Source of the DNA: Streptococcus salivarius
Lineage (GTDB): Bacteria > Bacillota > Bacilli > Lactobacillales > Streptococcaceae
DNA: 64,000 nucleotides
NCBI RefSeq assembly: GCF_009738225.1
Contig: NZ_CP018187.1
Coordinates: forward strand, 940,501 to 1,004,500
Direction of reading: 5' to 3'
Below, piece by piece: positions 42,919 through 51,833 of the stretch. Position numbers and translations under genes: made by a program. Below the pieces are notes generated by a model. The model was not told where the DNA came from. It saw only the letters and a program-made list of their open reading frames with translations, and did not search any database. Within the stretch, counting starts at the first letter, position 1. Every line of letters starts with the position of its first letter.

Positions 42919-42933
42919 AAAATTCCGAATATT
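42919..42933 (-). promoter_or_regulatory. CodY-like box upstream of copy B promoter
   Basis: AATATTCGGAATTTT on the minus strand, four mismatches to the CodY consensus AATTTTCWGAAAATT, directly abutting the -35. Confidence 0.3.
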
Positions 42934-42999
42934 CTTTCAAAACGTTCGGTTTTTACTAAATAATTAATCATTTTTTTGATATAAATATGAGCAAACAAA

Positions 43000-43025
43000 A
43001 ACCCACCTGCAGGTGAGTTTTTTTG
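43000..43025 (-). terminator. Terminator of ABC operon copy A
   Basis: Same hairpin (AACTCACCTG / CAGGTGGGTT) as the end of copy B. Confidence 0.8.
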
Positions 43026-43027
43026 TT

Positions 43028-43678
43028 TTATTCACTAGCTTGCTCCCATTGTTTAGAGAGGTAGCGAGAGTAGCTAGAGATGGCAAAGTTGACCACGAAA
43101 TAGGCTAAAGCCACGATACCGTATAAGGTAAAGATTTGGCTTGGTTCGTAGTAACCACCCATCAAAATCTGACTCTTACCAAATAATTCCTGTAAGGCGA
43201 TAACAGAGTAAAGGAAAGAAGTATCCTTGATGACTGTTACGAATTGAGAAATGATAGATGGTAACATCTTACGAATAGCTTGTGGGAAGATGATGTAAAT
43301 AAAGATTTGTCTGTTGTTAAACCCTTGAGACAAGCCGGCTTCCGTTTGGCCATGGTCGATAGAGTTCAGTCCCCCACGAATGATTTCCGCCAAGGCCGCT
43401 GAAGTGAAGACCGTGAAAGAGGTAATTCCTGCCGCTGTAGACTTAAGCTGGAAGACCAAGAAGATAATGAAAATCCAAAGCAAGTTAGGAACGTTACGAA
43501 CGAACTCAACGTAGATAGAAGCCATCCAACGAAGAATAGGATTCTTTCCGTTACGCATAACCGCCAGAATAGTTCCGAACAAGGTAGACAGCACAATGAT
43601 GAAGAAAGACAAGTAAAGGGTCGTCCACATCCCTTGTGCCAAGAATTTAAGGTTAGTAGCTGATAAAACTTCTGACAT
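43028..43678 (-). CDS. Polar amino-acid ABC permease 2, copy A
   Basis: 216 residues, HisM-type permease, one residue different from the copy-B protein. Same position as last gene of its operon, 11 bases after the first permease gene, with GGAGGT as SD. The DNA is also almost identical, so copy A and B are recent or kept alike by gene conversion. Confidence 0.88.
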   Translation of the reverse strand: MSEVLSATNLKFLAQGMWTTLYLSFFIIVLSTLFGTILAVMRNGKNPILRWMASIYVEFVRNVPNLLWIFIIFLVFQLKSTAAGITSFTVFTSAALAEIIRGGLNSIDHGQTEAGLSQGFNNRQIFIYIIFPQAIRKMLPSIISQFVTVIKDTSFLYSVIALQELFGKSQILMGGYYEPSQIFTLYGIVALAYFVVNFAISSYSRYLSKQWEQASE

Positions 43679-43689
43679 AGTGGACCTCC

Positions 43690-44388
43690 TTAGTAAGCTT
43701 TCTTATTCTCTTCTTCTTTACGACGTGCCCAAGTAGCTAGAGGGAAACACATGATAAAGTAGAGGAAGGCAGCCCCAGCGAAGGCCGGCACATAGTTAGT
43801 GGTATCATAAGCCCAAGCCTTAGCCGTGAACATGATATCAGCCCCAGAAATAATGGCAACTGTAGAAGTATTCTTAATCAAGTTAACCACTTGGTTGGTC
43901 AATGGCGGCAAGATAGTACGGACTGCTTGAGGCAAGATGATGATACGCATGGTATCAGCGTAGGTGAAACCTTGAGATAAAGCCGCTTCGGTTTGACCTT
44001 TAGGAACCGCCTCGATACCTGTACGAATAATTTCAGAGATATAGGCTCCTGTGTAGACCCCTACACAAAGGATAGCCGTCAATGAAATTGGAATCATGAC
44101 ATGACCATCAGTCAAGATTGAAATTCCATAGAAGACAACCACGAATTGTACGAGCAAGGGTGTATTCTGGAAGATTTCGACATAAACACGTGAGATGCCA
44201 CGAAGGACCTTGTTATGAGTCGAACTCATAGCCCCAAAGATGAGCCCAAGAAGAAGGGCTACAATCAAGGCACCAATTGAAATACCAAGGGTATAGAAGA
44301 AACCTTTGGCAAATTGCCCAAAGTTAGCGAAGAAAGCAGCCCAACGTTCAAGAGCGAAAGGACTAGCCGTTTCAGTTAAAAGATACAT
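43690..44388 (-). CDS. Polar amino-acid ABC permease 1, copy A
   Basis: 232 residues, same protein as the copy-B permease as far as I can see, with scattered synonymous differences (for example near 44030-44170). Purifying selection, rather than lack of time alone, must therefore hold the sequence. SD AGGAG precedes the ATG. Confidence 0.88.
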   Translation of the reverse strand: MYLLTETASPFALERWAAFFANFGQFAKGFFYTLGISIGALIVALLLGLIFGAMSSTHNKVLRGISRVYVEIFQNTPLLVQFVVVFYGISILTDGHVMIPISLTAILCVGVYTGAYISEIIRTGIEAVPKGQTEAALSQGFTYADTMRIIILPQAVRTILPPLTNQVVNLIKNTSTVAIISGADIMFTAKAWAYDTTNYVPAFAGAAFLYFIMCFPLATWARRKEEENKKAY

Positions 44389-44405
44389 AAATTCAGGACT
44401 CCTTT

Positions 44406-45239
44406 CTATTTATCTTCAGCCTTAGCTGGTTTCAAGTGATACTTATCGTAGAGTTTTTGAAGGCTACCATCTTTTTGCCATTTAGCAATCAAATCGTTGG
44501 TATAATCAATCAACTCTTGGTTAGACTTACTTGAGGCAATACCGTACTCTTGTGTTTTGAAACCTTCATCGAGGATCTTGGTTTTATCACTTTCGTAACC
44601 TGACAAGATTGATTTATCACCAGCAAAGGCGTCAATACGGTAAGCATAGAGTGATACGGCTAACTCAGGATAAGATCCAAGTTGAACGTAGTCAAACTTA
44701 AGGTTATTAGCTGAAGCGTACTCTTCAACAGCAGCTTTGGCAGAGGACCCTTGAGATACACCAATAGTTTTACCGTTTAGGTCAGAAAGTTTCTTGTAGC
44801 CAGATTTGGTTTGAACGAGGAAACCGATTTGGTCGTAGTAGTAAGGATTTGACATGGCATATGAAGCCTTACGTTCATCTGTAATGGTATAAGTAGCGAT
44901 AAGCATGTCAATAGTCCCATTGTCCATAAGAGCTTCACGAGTTTGTGGAGTAACCGCTATAAAATTCACCTTAACCTTAAGTTCTTTGGCAATTTTCTTA
45001 GCGAGGTCAATTTCCATCCCTTGATAGGTATTAGTTTTGGCTGAATAGTAACCAAAGTTTGGGACATCCTGTTTGACACCAACGTTTAGTGTCCCTTTTT
45101 TGACAATTTTTTGAATTGCAGCACTATTGAGTAGTTTACTGCTTTCATCTGCCTGACTACTTTTAGTGTTCCAGAGGAGAACTGCTAGAAAAGCTATAAC
45201 AGAGATTGCTAAAATGCGACTAAGTTTCTTGATTAACAT
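44406..45239 (-). CDS. Amino-acid ABC substrate-binding protein, copy A
   Basis: 277-residue SBP_bac_3 protein, paralogue of the copy-B protein. Signal segment VIAFLAVLLWNTKSSQADES lacks a lipobox Cys. Differences from copy B cluster in the signal peptide and both lobes (for example GMEIDL versus GMEVDL, NFIAVTPQTREA versus NYIPVTTQTREP, RIDAFAGDKS versus RVDAFSVDKS), while the C-terminal 60 residues are all but identical. SD AAGGAGG. Confidence 0.88.
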   Translation of the reverse strand: MLIKKLSRILAISVIAFLAVLLWNTKSSQADESSKLLNSAAIQKIVKKGTLNVGVKQDVPNFGYYSAKTNTYQGMEIDLAKKIAKELKVKVNFIAVTPQTREALMDNGTIDMLIATYTITDERKASYAMSNPYYYDQIGFLVQTKSGYKKLSDLNGKTIGVSQGSSAKAAVEEYASANNLKFDYVQLGSYPELAVSLYAYRIDAFAGDKSILSGYESDKTKILDEGFKTQEYGIASSKSNQELIDYTNDLIAKWQKDGSLQKLYDKYHLKPAKAEDK

Positions 45240-45248
45240 AAGCCCTCC

Positions 45249-46016
45249 TTAGGCGTCCACTTGGACACGATCAGAGTTGTGGTCGATAATCTTAGAAAGG
45301 AATTGAACTGCACGAGGTTCAGTTGGATTGTCGAAGAAACCATCCACATCCGTAGTGTCTACAAGAACCTGACCTTCAGCCATGAAAATGATACGGTCAG
45401 CCACACTGCGGGCAAAGCCCATTTCGTGGGTTACGACAACCATGTTCATGCCACCTTTGGCAAGGTTTTGCATAACCGCAAGCACGTCACCGATAGTTTC
45501 TGGGTCAAGGGCTGACGTTGGTTCATCAAAGAGCAAGAGCTCAGGATTCATAGCAAGACCACGGGCAATAGCGATACGTTGTTTTTGCCCACCAGAAAGC
45601 ATACCAGGATATGAATCCTTCTTGTCCCACATGTTAACGTAGCGAAGGAATTTTTCAGCAGTCTTTTCGGCGTCTGCCTTACTGATTCCAAGAACCTTAA
45701 TTGGTGCCAAAGTTACATTTTCAAGAACAGTTTTGTGCGGGTAGAGGTTAAAGTGTTGGAAAACCATCCCTGCTTCTTTACGAAGCTCAACCAAGTCTTT
45801 GGCAGAAGCTTCCGTCACATTATGTCCATTAACGATAAGTGTACCGTTATCGATGGATTCCAAGGCGTTGATTGTACGGATAAGGGTAGATTTCCCAGAC
45901 CCAGAAGGTCCCAAGAGAACCACAACTTGTCCTTTTTCAATTTCTAGATTGATATCACGAAGTGCATGATAATCTCCGTAATATTTATTAACATTTTTAA
46001 ATTCGATAAGTGCCAT
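45249..46016 (-). CDS. Amino-acid ABC transporter ATP-binding protein, copy A
   Basis: 255 residues with all ATPase motifs (GPSGSGKST, LSGGQKQRIAIARGL, FDEPTSALDP). Two residues differ from copy B. Given this similarity the ATPases and permeases of the two copies could probably serve either binding protein. First gene of the operon, GGAGG before the ATG. Confidence 0.9.
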   Translation of the reverse strand: MALIEFKNVNKYYGDYHALRDINLEIEKGQVVVLLGPSGSGKSTLIRTINALESIDNGTLIVNGHNVTEASAKDLVELRKEAGMVFQHFNLYPHKTVLENVTLAPIKVLGISKADAEKTAEKFLRYVNMWDKKDSYPGMLSGGQKQRIAIARGLAMNPELLLFDEPTSALDPETIGDVLAVMQNLAKGGMNMVVVTHEMGFARSVADRIIFMAEGQVLVDTTDVDGFFDNPTEPRAVQFLSKIIDHNSDRVQVDA

Positions 46017-46063
46017 AAGAGCCTCCTAAAATTTTACATTAATATATGTAACAACAAGAGTGT

Positions 46064-46092
46064 ATTTTACTATAGATATAGGAGAATGTCAA
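46064..46092 (-). promoter_or_regulatory. Promoter of ABC operon copy A
   Basis: Minus strand: TTGACA, 17 bases, TAAAAT, about 50 bases before the ATPase start. Confidence 0.7.
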
Positions 46093-46107
46093 AAATGTTT
46101 GAAAATT
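46093..46107 (-). promoter_or_regulatory. CodY-like box upstream of copy A promoter
   Basis: AATTTTCAAACATTT on the minus strand, three mismatches to AATTTTCWGAAAATT, directly abutting the -35 as in copy B. Confidence 0.4.
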
Positions 46108-46204
46108 CAATCATAATGTTCGCCTTTTAACCGATTACACATAGCAAAGCTATCTCAAAAAAGAAGGAAAGCTTGTATATCAGCTCAATATCTATAGTAG
46201 AAAC

Positions 46205-46233
46205 TTGGTCCTTAACCTATTTTTTGGTATAAT
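46205..46233 (+). promoter_or_regulatory. Promoter of vicRKX
   Basis: TTGGTC, 17 bases including TGg, TATAAT, with a leader of about 60 bases. Confidence 0.65.
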
Positions 46234-46300
46234 ATGTTTGATACGTAAAGTTTTCTACTTTACAAATTGAATGACTTAAGAAAACCGATGAGGTGTTTAT

Positions 46301-47008
46301 ATGAAAAAAATTCTAGTTGTTGATGATGAAAGACCGATTTCGGATATCATCAAGTTTAATCTAACTAAAGAAGGTTATGAAGTGGTTACAGCCTTTGATG
46401 GTCGTGAAGCTTTGGAGCAGTTTGAAGCTGAAAAGCCAGACTTGGTCATCCTGGACTTGATGTTGCCTGAACTAGATGGTTTAGAAGTTGCTAAGGAAAT
46501 TCGAAAGACAAGTCACACACCGATTATCATGCTTTCCGCTAAGGATAGCGAGTTTGATAAGGTTATCGGGCTAGAAATTGGGGCGGACGACTATGTGACG
46601 AAACCATTTTCTAATCGTGAATTGTTGGCACGTATCAAAGCTCACTTGCGTCGTACAGAGACTATTGAAACAGCAGCAGAAGAAAGCTCTAACTCTGGTA
46701 AGCAGGAGATTTCAATTGGTGAGTTGATTATTGTTCCAGATGCGTTTGTTGCTAAAAAACGTGGAAATGAAGTCGAGCTCACACACCGTGAATTTGAGTT
46801 GCTTTTCCATCTGGCAACTCACATGGGACAAGTGATGACGCGTGAGCATTTACTTGAAACTGTTTGGGGTTATGACTATTTTGGTGATGTTCGTACGGTT
46901 GACGTAACCATTCGTCGTCTCCGTGAAAAAATTGAAGATACACCTAGTCGTCCTGAATATATTTTGACGCGTCGTGGTGTTGGTTATTATATGAAGAATT
47001 ATGACTAG
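46301..47008 (+). CDS. vicR: Response regulator VicR (WalR)
   Basis: 235 residues, OmpR family: receiver domain with Asp8/Asp9, phospho-acceptor Asp52 in [12 protein letters not shown] and Lys in VTKPFSN; winged-helix DNA-binding domain from about 130 ([26 protein letters not shown]). It controls cell-wall hydrolase and surface genes and is usually essential. It overlaps vicK by eight bases. Confidence 0.95.
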   Translation: MKKILVVDDERPISDIIKFNLTKEGYEVVTAFDGREALEQFEAEKPDLVILDLMLPELDGLEVAKEIRKTSHTPIIMLSAKDSEFDKVIGLEIGADDYVTKPFSNRELLARIKAHLRRTETIETAAEESSNSGKQEISIGELIIVPDAFVAKKRGNEVELTHREFELLFHLATHMGQVMTREHLLETVWGYDYFGDVRTVDVTIRRLREKIEDTPSRPEYILTRRGVGYYMKNYD

Positions 47009-48341
47009 TATTGGCTTAAACATCACAAGCTTTGAACTAGCCTTACTCTTTACGCTCCTCTTTGTGGCTTTCTACTTTATTTTTCTGGCTTATCGTGATT
47101 ATCGACGAGTCAAAAATATTCGAAAGTTGACCAAGAGGGTCAAGTCCTTAATGGCAGGTAACTATAACGAGGAGTTACGCTTAAAGGGTGATCCAGAGCT
47201 TTTAGAGCTAGCTGACAGCTTGAATGATTTATCGGATGTCTTTCGTTTGACGCATGAAAATCTAGCCCAGGAAAAAAACCGCTTATCATCAGTCCTTTCT
47301 TACATGAGTGATGGGGTTATTGCGACAAATCGTCGTGGTCAAATTACCATGATTAATAGCACAGCTCAGCGTTTGTTGAATCTAGATTATGAAACAGCGA
47401 CACAGATGTCCATTTTAGATTTATTAGATGGCGAAAATCCCTATACTTATAGTGAATTGCTCTCTAAGACTCCTGAAATTCATTTGTCACGTCGAGATGC
47501 CAACGATGAGTTTGTGACCTTACGTGTTAATTTTGCCCTTATTCGTAAAGAATCAGGTTTTATCTCAGGTCTGGTTGCCGTTCTTCACGATGCCACTGAG
47601 CAAGAAAAAGAAGAGCGTGAACGTCGACTCTTCGTCTCAAACGTTAGTCATGAGTTGCGTACACCTTTGACTTCTGTAAAATCCTATCTGGAGGCACTTG
47701 ATGATGGTGCTCTCGACGAAGAGATTGCTCCTAACTTTATCAAAGTTTCTTTGGATGAGACCAATCGTATGATGCGAATGATTTCTGACCTCTTGGCACT
47801 ATCACGTATTGACAATAAGAGTACCCAACTTGACGTTGAGATGACCAATTTCACGGCCTTCATGACCTATATCTTGAATCGTTTTGATCAGATTAAAAGT
47901 CAAGAAACCAATACAGGTAAAACTTACGAAATCATTCGCGATTATCCGGTAAACTCAATTTGGGTGGAGATTGATACAGATAAGATGACCCAGGTTGTGG
48001 ATAATATTCTTAATAATGCTATCAAGTATTCGCCTGATGGTGGTAAGATTACAGTGTCTATGAAGACAACTGATTCACAGTTGATTGTTTCTATTTCTGA
48101 CCAAGGTTTGGGTATTCCTAAGAAAGATTTGCCGTTGATTTTCGACCGTTTTTACCGTGTTGATAAGGCCAGAAGTCGTGCCCAAGGTGGAACTGGTCTA
48201 GGCTTGTCTATTGCAAAAGAAATTATTAAACAACATAAGGGCTTTATTTGGGCTAAGAGTGAGTATGGTAAGGGTTCAACTTTTACAATTGTGCTTCCAT
48301 ATGACAAGGATGCCATGATGGTTGATGAATGGGAGATGTAG
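47001..48341 (+). CDS. vicK: Sensor histidine kinase VicK (WalK)
   Basis: 446 residues. One membrane helix at about 10-30 with almost no outer domain, the streptococcal form of WalK, then HAMP (about 35-90), PAS (about 95-200), H-box [13 protein letters not shown]-box NNAIKYS and G-boxes ([19 protein letters not shown]). It phosphorylates and dephosphorylates VicR in response to wall-related signals sensed inside or in the membrane. Confidence 0.95.
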   Translation: MTSIGLNITSFELALLFTLLFVAFYFIFLAYRDYRRVKNIRKLTKRVKSLMAGNYNEELRLKGDPELLELADSLNDLSDVFRLTHENLAQEKNRLSSVLSYMSDGVIATNRRGQITMINSTAQRLLNLDYETATQMSILDLLDGENPYTYSELLSKTPEIHLSRRDANDEFVTLRVNFALIRKESGFISGLVAVLHDATEQEKEERERRLFVSNVSHELRTPLTSVKSYLEALDDGALDEEIAPNFIKVSLDETNRMMRMISDLLALSRIDNKSTQLDVEMTNFTAFMTYILNRFDQIKSQETNTGKTYEIIRDYPVNSIWVEIDTDKMTQVVDNILNNAIKYSPDGGKITVSMKTTDSQLIVSISDQGLGIPKKDLPLIFDRFYRVDKARSRAQGGTGLGLSIAKEIIKQHKGFIWAKSEYGKGSTFTIVLPYDKDAMMVDEWEM

Positions 48342-48346
48342 TAGAA

Positions 48347-49159
48347 ATGACCTCAGATTTAGGGTTTAAATATAGTATTTTGGCTTCAGGGTCAACTGGT
48401 AATTCCTTTTATTTGGAAACTCCAGAGAAGAAGATTCTTGTAGATGCTGGTTTGTCTGGTAAGAAAATCACAAGTTTGCTAGCTGAGATTGATCGTGATC
48501 CGAGCGATTTGGATGCTATCTTAGTTACGCATGAACACAAGGATCACATCCATGGTGTAGGCGTTTTAGCTCGTAAATATGGCATGGATATCTACGCCAA
48601 CGAGAAAACCTGGCAGATTATGGATAGTAAAAATATGCTTGGCAAGATTGATAATAGCCAGAAACATGTTTTTTCTCGTGATAAGCTTCTGACCTTTGGA
48701 GACATTGATATTGAGTCTTTTGGAGTTAGTCACGATGCTATTGATCCACAGTTCTATCGCTTTATGAAAGATGGAAAGAGTTTTGTCATGTTGACGGATA
48801 CGGGTTATGTTTCTGATCGTATGGCAGGTATTATTGAAAATGCCGATGGCTATCTGATTGAGTCCAATCATGATGTTGAAATCCTTAGAGCAGGTTCATA
48901 TCCTTGGTCAACTAAGCAACGTATCCTCTCTGATCAAGGTCACTTATGTAATGAAGATGGAGCGGATGCTATGATTCGTACCATAGGTAACAAAACTAAA
49001 AAGATCTACTTGGGTCACCTTTCTAAAGAAAATAATATCAAGGAGTTGGCCCACATGACGATGGAAAATCAGCTGGCACGTGCTGACTTTGGTGTTGGAA
49101 CTGACTTCAAGGTTTATGATACCTCACCAGACACAGCGACACCACTGACAGATATTTAA
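48347..49159 (+). CDS. vicX: VicX (WalJ/YycJ) metallo-beta-lactamase-fold protein
   Basis: 270 residues, MBL fold with THEHKDHIHG as metal motif, ASGSTGNSFYLE at the start, and LTDTGYVSDR and LGHLSKEN later. Third gene of the vic operon; the Bacillus relative is a DNA-end nuclease implicated in mismatch repair, and in streptococci it affects wall and competence phenotypes. ATG 48347 follows GGGAGATG; an in-frame ATG at 48329 lies inside vicK without an SD. Confidence 0.88.
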   Translation: MTSDLGFKYSILASGSTGNSFYLETPEKKILVDAGLSGKKITSLLAEIDRDPSDLDAILVTHEHKDHIHGVGVLARKYGMDIYANEKTWQIMDSKNMLGKIDNSQKHVFSRDKLLTFGDIDIESFGVSHDAIDPQFYRFMKDGKSFVMLTDTGYVSDRMAGIIENADGYLIESNHDVEILRAGSYPWSTKQRILSDQGHLCNEDGADAMIRTIGNKTKKIYLGHLSKENNIKELAHMTMENQLARADFGVGTDFKVYDTSPDTATPLTDI

Positions 49160-49167
49160 AACATAGC

Positions 49168-49205
49168 AAAAGAGCTACACTAATGCGTTTAGTGCAGCTT
49201 TTTAA
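49168..49205 (+). terminator. Terminator of vicRKX
   Basis: AAAGAGCT-CACTAA / TTTAGTG-AGCTTTTT stem-loop and T-run. Confidence 0.75.
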
Positions 49206-49218
49206 AAGGAAAGTATTC

Positions 49219-49578
49219 ATGAAAGTAATTTATCTCTCTCTAGGAATGTTGTCGTTAGGTTTGGGAATTCTTGGAATTCCGCTTCCAATCTTACCCACAA
49301 CACCTTTTCTACTTTTAGCCATTGCTTGCTTTGCTAGAAGTTCTAAACGTTTTGAGAAATGGTTATATCATACTAAGCTATATCAAAGTTATGTAGCCGA
49401 TTTTAGAGAAACCAAATCAATTTCCAAAGAACGAAAGAAAAAGATTATCATACAAATCTATGTTTTGATGGGAATTTCAATCTTTTTTGCACCTATCCTT
49501 TGGGTGAAAATCGGACTCTTTTGCCTGACAGTCTTTATTACTTATTATTTATTTAAGGTTATTCCTGATAAAGACTAA
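49219..49578 (+). CDS. DUF454 (YbaN) family membrane protein
   Basis: 119 residues with two N-terminal helices around LGILGIPLPILPTTPFLLLA, the family signature, a cytosolic FARSSKRFEKWL segment, and two C-terminal helices. YbaN-type inner-membrane proteins have no firm function. ATG 49219 has AAAGGAAAG upstream; the frame is open to 49183 but that start would lie within the vic terminator. Confidence 0.8.
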   Translation: MKVIYLSLGMLSLGLGILGIPLPILPTTPFLLLAIACFARSSKRFEKWLYHTKLYQSYVADFRETKSISKERKKKIIIQIYVLMGISIFFAPILWVKIGLFCLTVFITYYLFKVIPDKD

Positions 49579-49587
49579 GATATCATC

Positions 49588-49622
49588 AAAAAATGAGACT
49601 TCCAAGATGGAGTCTCATTTTA
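49588..49622. terminator. Bidirectional terminator
   Basis: AAAAATGAGACT / AGTCTCATTTT between the DUF454 gene and the convergent FemABX gene, with A- and T-runs on both sides. Confidence 0.75.
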
Positions 49623-49629
49623 TATATTA

Positions 49630-50844
49630 TTAATGTTTGCTACGTAATTTCTTACGGAGTTTATAGGCAAAATTGGCTAGTCCGTAAAGAGGGCTAACTG
49701 GAAGGTTAAATTCCCCAATAAATTGTTCAATGCGTGGGTTAAATTTTGACTTGAAATTGTACAAGCCACCATCAAGCGAATTTTCAATTCCTCCCATGTT
49801 TTGCCACTCGGCACCACGCTCGAAAGCGTGATTAGCTGTCTCATACCATGTCAGGATAGCCGGTTGATAACGGCGGTAGTCTTCATCCATTCCTGCATAG
49901 ATATTCTCAGATGTCTTGCCAAATTCAAGAACGAGTGTACCTGAGAGTGGGACCGTCTTATTTCCAGCATCAACCTTTTCTTGAAGGAAGTCAATTTCTT
50001 CTTTTAGTCTTTTGTATTCTTGTTTATTGTTCTCGATTTTTCCTGGTTTAGTTTTTTCAGTAAACTTGGCTGCATCAGCAATGTTATTTTCGAGTTGCTT
50101 ATTGAGGTCTTTGAGACGGGCTGGTAAATCTAGTGTTGAGAGTGTAATGTAAGAAGACTCTGGGTAAGTAGTCAACAACTTTTCATAATAATCGATTCCA
50201 CGAAGGTGGATGTTTTTACGGGCCTCTGTCTTCTTCATCAGAGAAGCGAATTGTTCAAGAAGCTCAGTGCCACCAAATTGGACTGAAATCCCCTTGTTTC
50301 GAGCAGTACGAACAGCCTGCTTAGTGCTCTTAGAGAGTTGTTCTTCAGTGAAATCTTCCTTATGGATGTTAGCCTGGAAGCGAGGCTGGATATTTTCAGA
50401 CATATCTTCAGTGAGGCCTGTCCATTCAACGCCAAGAGCCTGGATGTCTTTGGCAATCGCCATAGTCTCTTTACGGATTTCAGCTTCTTGTGAAACCAGG
50501 TTCTTTGTCACAAAAAGGCTTGGGTCAAATTTCACAAAGAGAGCACGCTTTGTTTTGGCATATTTTTTAAGTGAAGCCATAACAAAGGCGAGCAAATCTT
50601 TATCTTGATAATCCATAATAGGTCCACGAGGAATATAAATCATAGAAAATCCAAGAGGGAGTGGCTGAATAAGGACACTAGCGACAGCAACGAGATTACC
50701 ATCTTGATAGAAACCTAGGCGGTCATTTCCCCAGCTATCCTTGATTTTAGCCCATGAACTACTTTGTAATAAGTTTGTTTGAGGACTATCTATAACAAAA
50801 CGGTCATGCTCAGAAGTACTGAGTCCAGTTTTATAGGTATACAT
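49630..50844 (-). CDS. FemABX-family peptidyltransferase (MurM/FemX-like)
   Basis: 404 residues in two GNAT-like subdomains with a coiled-coil insertion (about 240-290, LKDLNKQLENNI... KEEIDFLQEKV), the FemABX layout. Motifs IYIPRGPIMDY and GIENSLDGGLYNFKSKFNPRIEQFIGE (last part cut here to its core GGLYNFKSKF) fit the family. These enzymes take amino acids from tRNA and add them to the lysine of lipid II to start the interpeptide bridge. Start ATG lies one base after the HAD gene stop, so translation is coupled. Which residue it adds is not readable. Confidence 0.85.
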   Translation of the reverse strand: MYTYKTGLSTSEHDRFVIDSPQTNLLQSSSWAKIKDSWGNDRLGFYQDGNLVAVASVLIQPLPLGFSMIYIPRGPIMDYQDKDLLAFVMASLKKYAKTKRALFVKFDPSLFVTKNLVSQEAEIRKETMAIAKDIQALGVEWTGLTEDMSENIQPRFQANIHKEDFTEEQLSKSTKQAVRTARNKGISVQFGGTELLEQFASLMKKTEARKNIHLRGIDYYEKLLTTYPESSYITLSTLDLPARLKDLNKQLENNIADAAKFTEKTKPGKIENNKQEYKRLKEEIDFLQEKVDAGNKTVPLSGTLVLEFGKTSENIYAGMDEDYRRYQPAILTWYETANHAFERGAEWQNMGGIENSLDGGLYNFKSKFNPRIEQFIGEFNLPVSPLYGLANFAYKLRKKLRSKH

Positions 50845-50845
50845 A

Positions 50846-51655
50846 TTATTCTAGAACCCACTTTCTAATAGCATAAGCGACACCAGATTCATCATTTGAT
50901 TTTGTGATGTGTTTCGCAATTTTCTTCATTTCTGGATTACCATTTTCCATAACGACAGGAGAGCCAACGACTTCAAGCATAGCACGGTCATTTTCTTCAT
51001 CACCGATAGCCATTGTTTCTTCTTTAGAAAGACCGAGTTTCTCAGCAAGATGGGTTACAGCAATTCCTTTGTTGGCTGTTTTCTTGAGAATTTCTAGGTA
51101 AAATGGTGTAGATTTTACAATAGTAAAGCGGTCATAAAATTCCTGTGGAAGTTTGGCAATAGCTGCATCAAGAATTTCAGGTTCATCGATATACATGGCC
51201 TTAACGAATTCCTTGTCAGCCACCTCTTCAGGTGTACGATAGTAAATCGGCATATGAACAAGTGTAGACTCATGAACCGTGTAGCGGCCAATGTTGCGAT
51301 TACTTGTGTAGATACCATCTTTAGTAATAGCGTGAGAATGAACACCAAGCTTGTTAGCCAAAACCTCAATGTCAAGGTAGTCTTCGTATGAGAGTGTCTC
51401 ACGAATTAATTCATTACCAGTAGAAGTTTCTTGGACAAGCCCACCATTGAAGGTGATAACATAATCTCCGTCTTGGTTGAGGTTAAGTTCTTCAAGAAGA
51501 GGAAGCACCCCAGGAATAGGACGACCAGTCGCGATAACAACCTTTACACCAGCAGCCTTGGCATCTTGAATGGCTTGAAAGACTTCCGGTGTAACTTGAC
51601 GTTGGCTATTTAAAAGCGTTCCATCAATATCAACTGCAATAAGTTTAATAGACAT
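50846..51655 (-). CDS. Cof-type HAD phosphatase
   Basis: 269 residues, HAD class IIB: motif I VDIDGTLL (nucleophile Asp8), motif II VVIATGRP, motif III Lys near TANKGIAV, motif IV IGDEENDRAML. Such cytosolic phosphatases act on sugar phosphates or flavin/PLP-type substrates; the substrate is unknown. Operon with the FemABX gene, a pairing seen in streptococci. Confidence 0.88.
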   Translation of the reverse strand: MSIKLIAVDIDGTLLNSQRQVTPEVFQAIQDAKAAGVKVVIATGRPIPGVLPLLEELNLNQDGDYVITFNGGLVQETSTGNELIRETLSYEDYLDIEVLANKLGVHSHAITKDGIYTSNRNIGRYTVHESTLVHMPIYYRTPEEVADKEFVKAMYIDEPEILDAAIAKLPQEFYDRFTIVKSTPFYLEILKKTANKGIAVTHLAEKLGLSKEETMAIGDEENDRAMLEVVGSPVVMENGNPEMKKIAKHITKSNDESGVAYAIRKWVLE

Positions 51656-51691
51656 AATAATTACCTGTTTCGTTTAGTTAGTTTCCCTTCT

Positions 51692-51720
51692 ATTTTACTA
51701 AAATTTAGGCGCTTTGTCAT
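51692..51720 (-). promoter_or_regulatory. Promoter of the HAD-FemABX operon
   Basis: Minus strand: ATGACA, 17 bases, TAAAAT. Confidence 0.5.
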
Positions 51721-51775
51721 AGTTCTTCCTGAGAAAAGTATAATTGCCTCTTTAAAGAAGTAGTTTAGGTAAAAA

Positions 51776-51804
51776 TTGCCCAAATGCTTTTTAATTGGTA
51801 AAAT
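51776..51804 (+). promoter_or_regulatory. Promoter of the GNAT gene
   Basis: TTGCCC, 17 bases including TGg, TAAAAT; divergent from the HAD promoter. Confidence 0.6.
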
Positions 51805-51833
51805 AAGGTCAGACAAATAAAGGAGAGACAAGA

